Positions 4,649 through 5,086 of a stretch of 5,086 nt of DNA are shown here, one piece after another. The translations under genes were made by a program, and so were the position numbers. How positions within the stretch are numbered: the stretch's first letter is position 1; each line of letters opens with the position of its first letter. The stretch lies in assembly GCA_029857855.1 (NCBI GenBank), contig JAOUGG010000282.1, positions 1 through 5,086 on the forward strand, read 5' to 3'. The notes beneath the pieces were generated by a model that worked only from the letters and a program-made list of their open reading frames with translations, ran no database searches and was not told the origin of the DNA. This stretch comes from Acidimicrobiia bacterium. Lineage in GTDB: Bacteria > Actinomycetota > Acidimicrobiia > Acidimicrobiales > SZUA-35.

Positions 4649-5086
4649 TGACCACCGACGGCGGCCCCCGCCTGGCCCACCCGCCGAGGGTCGACATGCA
4701 CGCTCACTTCTATCCGCTGATGACCCGGAAGGAGGCGGCCAGCCTCGGGCTCGGCCAGGCGACGCCGTGGCTGCGGGACAACGGCGACGGGACCGGCCAC
4801 ATGATGGTCGGCGAACACGAGTACCGCCCGGTACAGGCGCCGTTGTGGAGCCCGACGGCCAGGATCGCCGAGATGGACGCCCACGGCGTCGCCGTTCAGG
4901 TGATGTCGGCCACGCCCATGCTGTTCGCCTACGCCGCGGAACCGAAGCGGTCGTTGCGGTGGGCGGCCTGGATCAACGATCTGGCGGCCGAGATGGCCGA
5001 GGCCGATCCGGTTCGGTTGCGGACCCTGTGCCAGGTCCCGCTGCAGGACGTCGACGCCGCTTGCACCGAAGTTCGGCGGGCCAAGG
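4648..5086 (+). CDS. nbaD: 2-amino-3-carboxymuconate-6-semialdehyde decarboxylase (ACMSD), C-terminal part beyond window
   Basis: The first 146 residues of a metal-dependent amidohydrolase-superfamily decarboxylase that converts 2-amino-3-carboxymuconate semialdehyde (ring-cleaved 3-hydroxyanthranilate) to 2-aminomuconate semialdehyde. The RVDMHAHFYP segment gives the zinc-binding HxH as His18 and His20. Arg60 in EYRPV corresponds to substrate-binding Arg51 of the Pseudomonas fluorescens enzyme, a constant offset of nine residues. MDAHGVAVQVMSATPMLFAY and LRTLCQVPLQDVDAAC also match that protein as I recall it. The family is about 335 residues, so over half is missing here, including the remaining metal ligands. 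A GGGGAG at 4634-4639, eight bases before the ATG, is a good ribosome binding site. A start at the next in-frame Met (residue 17) would remove conserved residues before the HxH. The TGATG junction indicates coupling to the deaminase, the enzyme acting two steps later. Confidence 0.93.
   Translation, partial: MTTDGGPRLAHPPRVDMHAHFYPLMTRKEAASLGLGQATPWLRDNGDGTGHMMVGEHEYRPVQAPLWSPTARIAEMDAHGVAVQVMSATPMLFAYAAEPKRSLRWAAWINDLAAEMAEADPVRLRTLCQVPLQDVDAACTEVRRAK

Overview
The window is a GC-rich stretch (roughly two thirds G+C by eye) with very tight gene packing, ATGA stop/start overlaps and promoter-like TANNNT boxes only 7-8 bases before start codons. Together these fit a high-GC actinomycete (Actinomycetota, possibly an Acidimicrobiia-type lineage). 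That placement is inference from style and protein content, not from a marker gene.

The content is a catabolic gene cluster for meta-cleavage of aromatic compounds, organised around a divergent control region. To the left, reading leftwards from base 900, is a nearly complete XylE-type extradiol dioxygenase (catechol 2,3-dioxygenase family). To the right, all on the + strand, is an apparent operon: an IclR-family regulator (1005-1778), a HAD-superfamily hydrolase with an unusual repeat tail (1775-2551), two related fumarylacetoacetase-fold enzymes of the 2-keto-4-pentenoate hydratase / 4-oxalocrotonate decarboxylase family (2538-3314 and 3311-4156), a 2-aminomuconate deaminase of the RidA fold (4211-4648), and the first half of a 2-amino-3-carboxymuconate-6-semialdehyde decarboxylase (ACMSD, from 4648 to the window edge).

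The last two genes identify the pathway. They match the NbaF and NbaD proteins of the 2-nitrobenzoate / 3-hydroxyanthranilate meta pathway known from Pseudomonas. In that pathway 3-hydroxyanthranilate is ring-opened, ACMSD removes the carboxylate, a dehydrogenase makes 2-aminomuconate, the deaminase gives 4-oxalocrotonate, and a decarboxylase, hydratase, aldolase and acylating aldehyde dehydrogenase take it to pyruvate and acetyl-CoA. The window supplies ACMSD, the deaminase and a plausible decarboxylase/hydratase pair. The 3-hydroxyanthranilate dioxygenase, semialdehyde dehydrogenase, aldolase and acetaldehyde dehydrogenase are not here and would be expected beyond the right edge or elsewhere.

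Three features stand out. A perfect 45-base palindrome (22-base arms, one central base, AT-rich) fills almost the whole gap between the lower-pathway enzymes and the aminomuconate-specific genes. A 12-base tandem repeat encodes the C-terminal tail of the HAD protein immediately before the next gene's start. A catechol-type dioxygenase, rather than a 3-hydroxyanthranilate-type one, sits next to an aminomuconate pathway.
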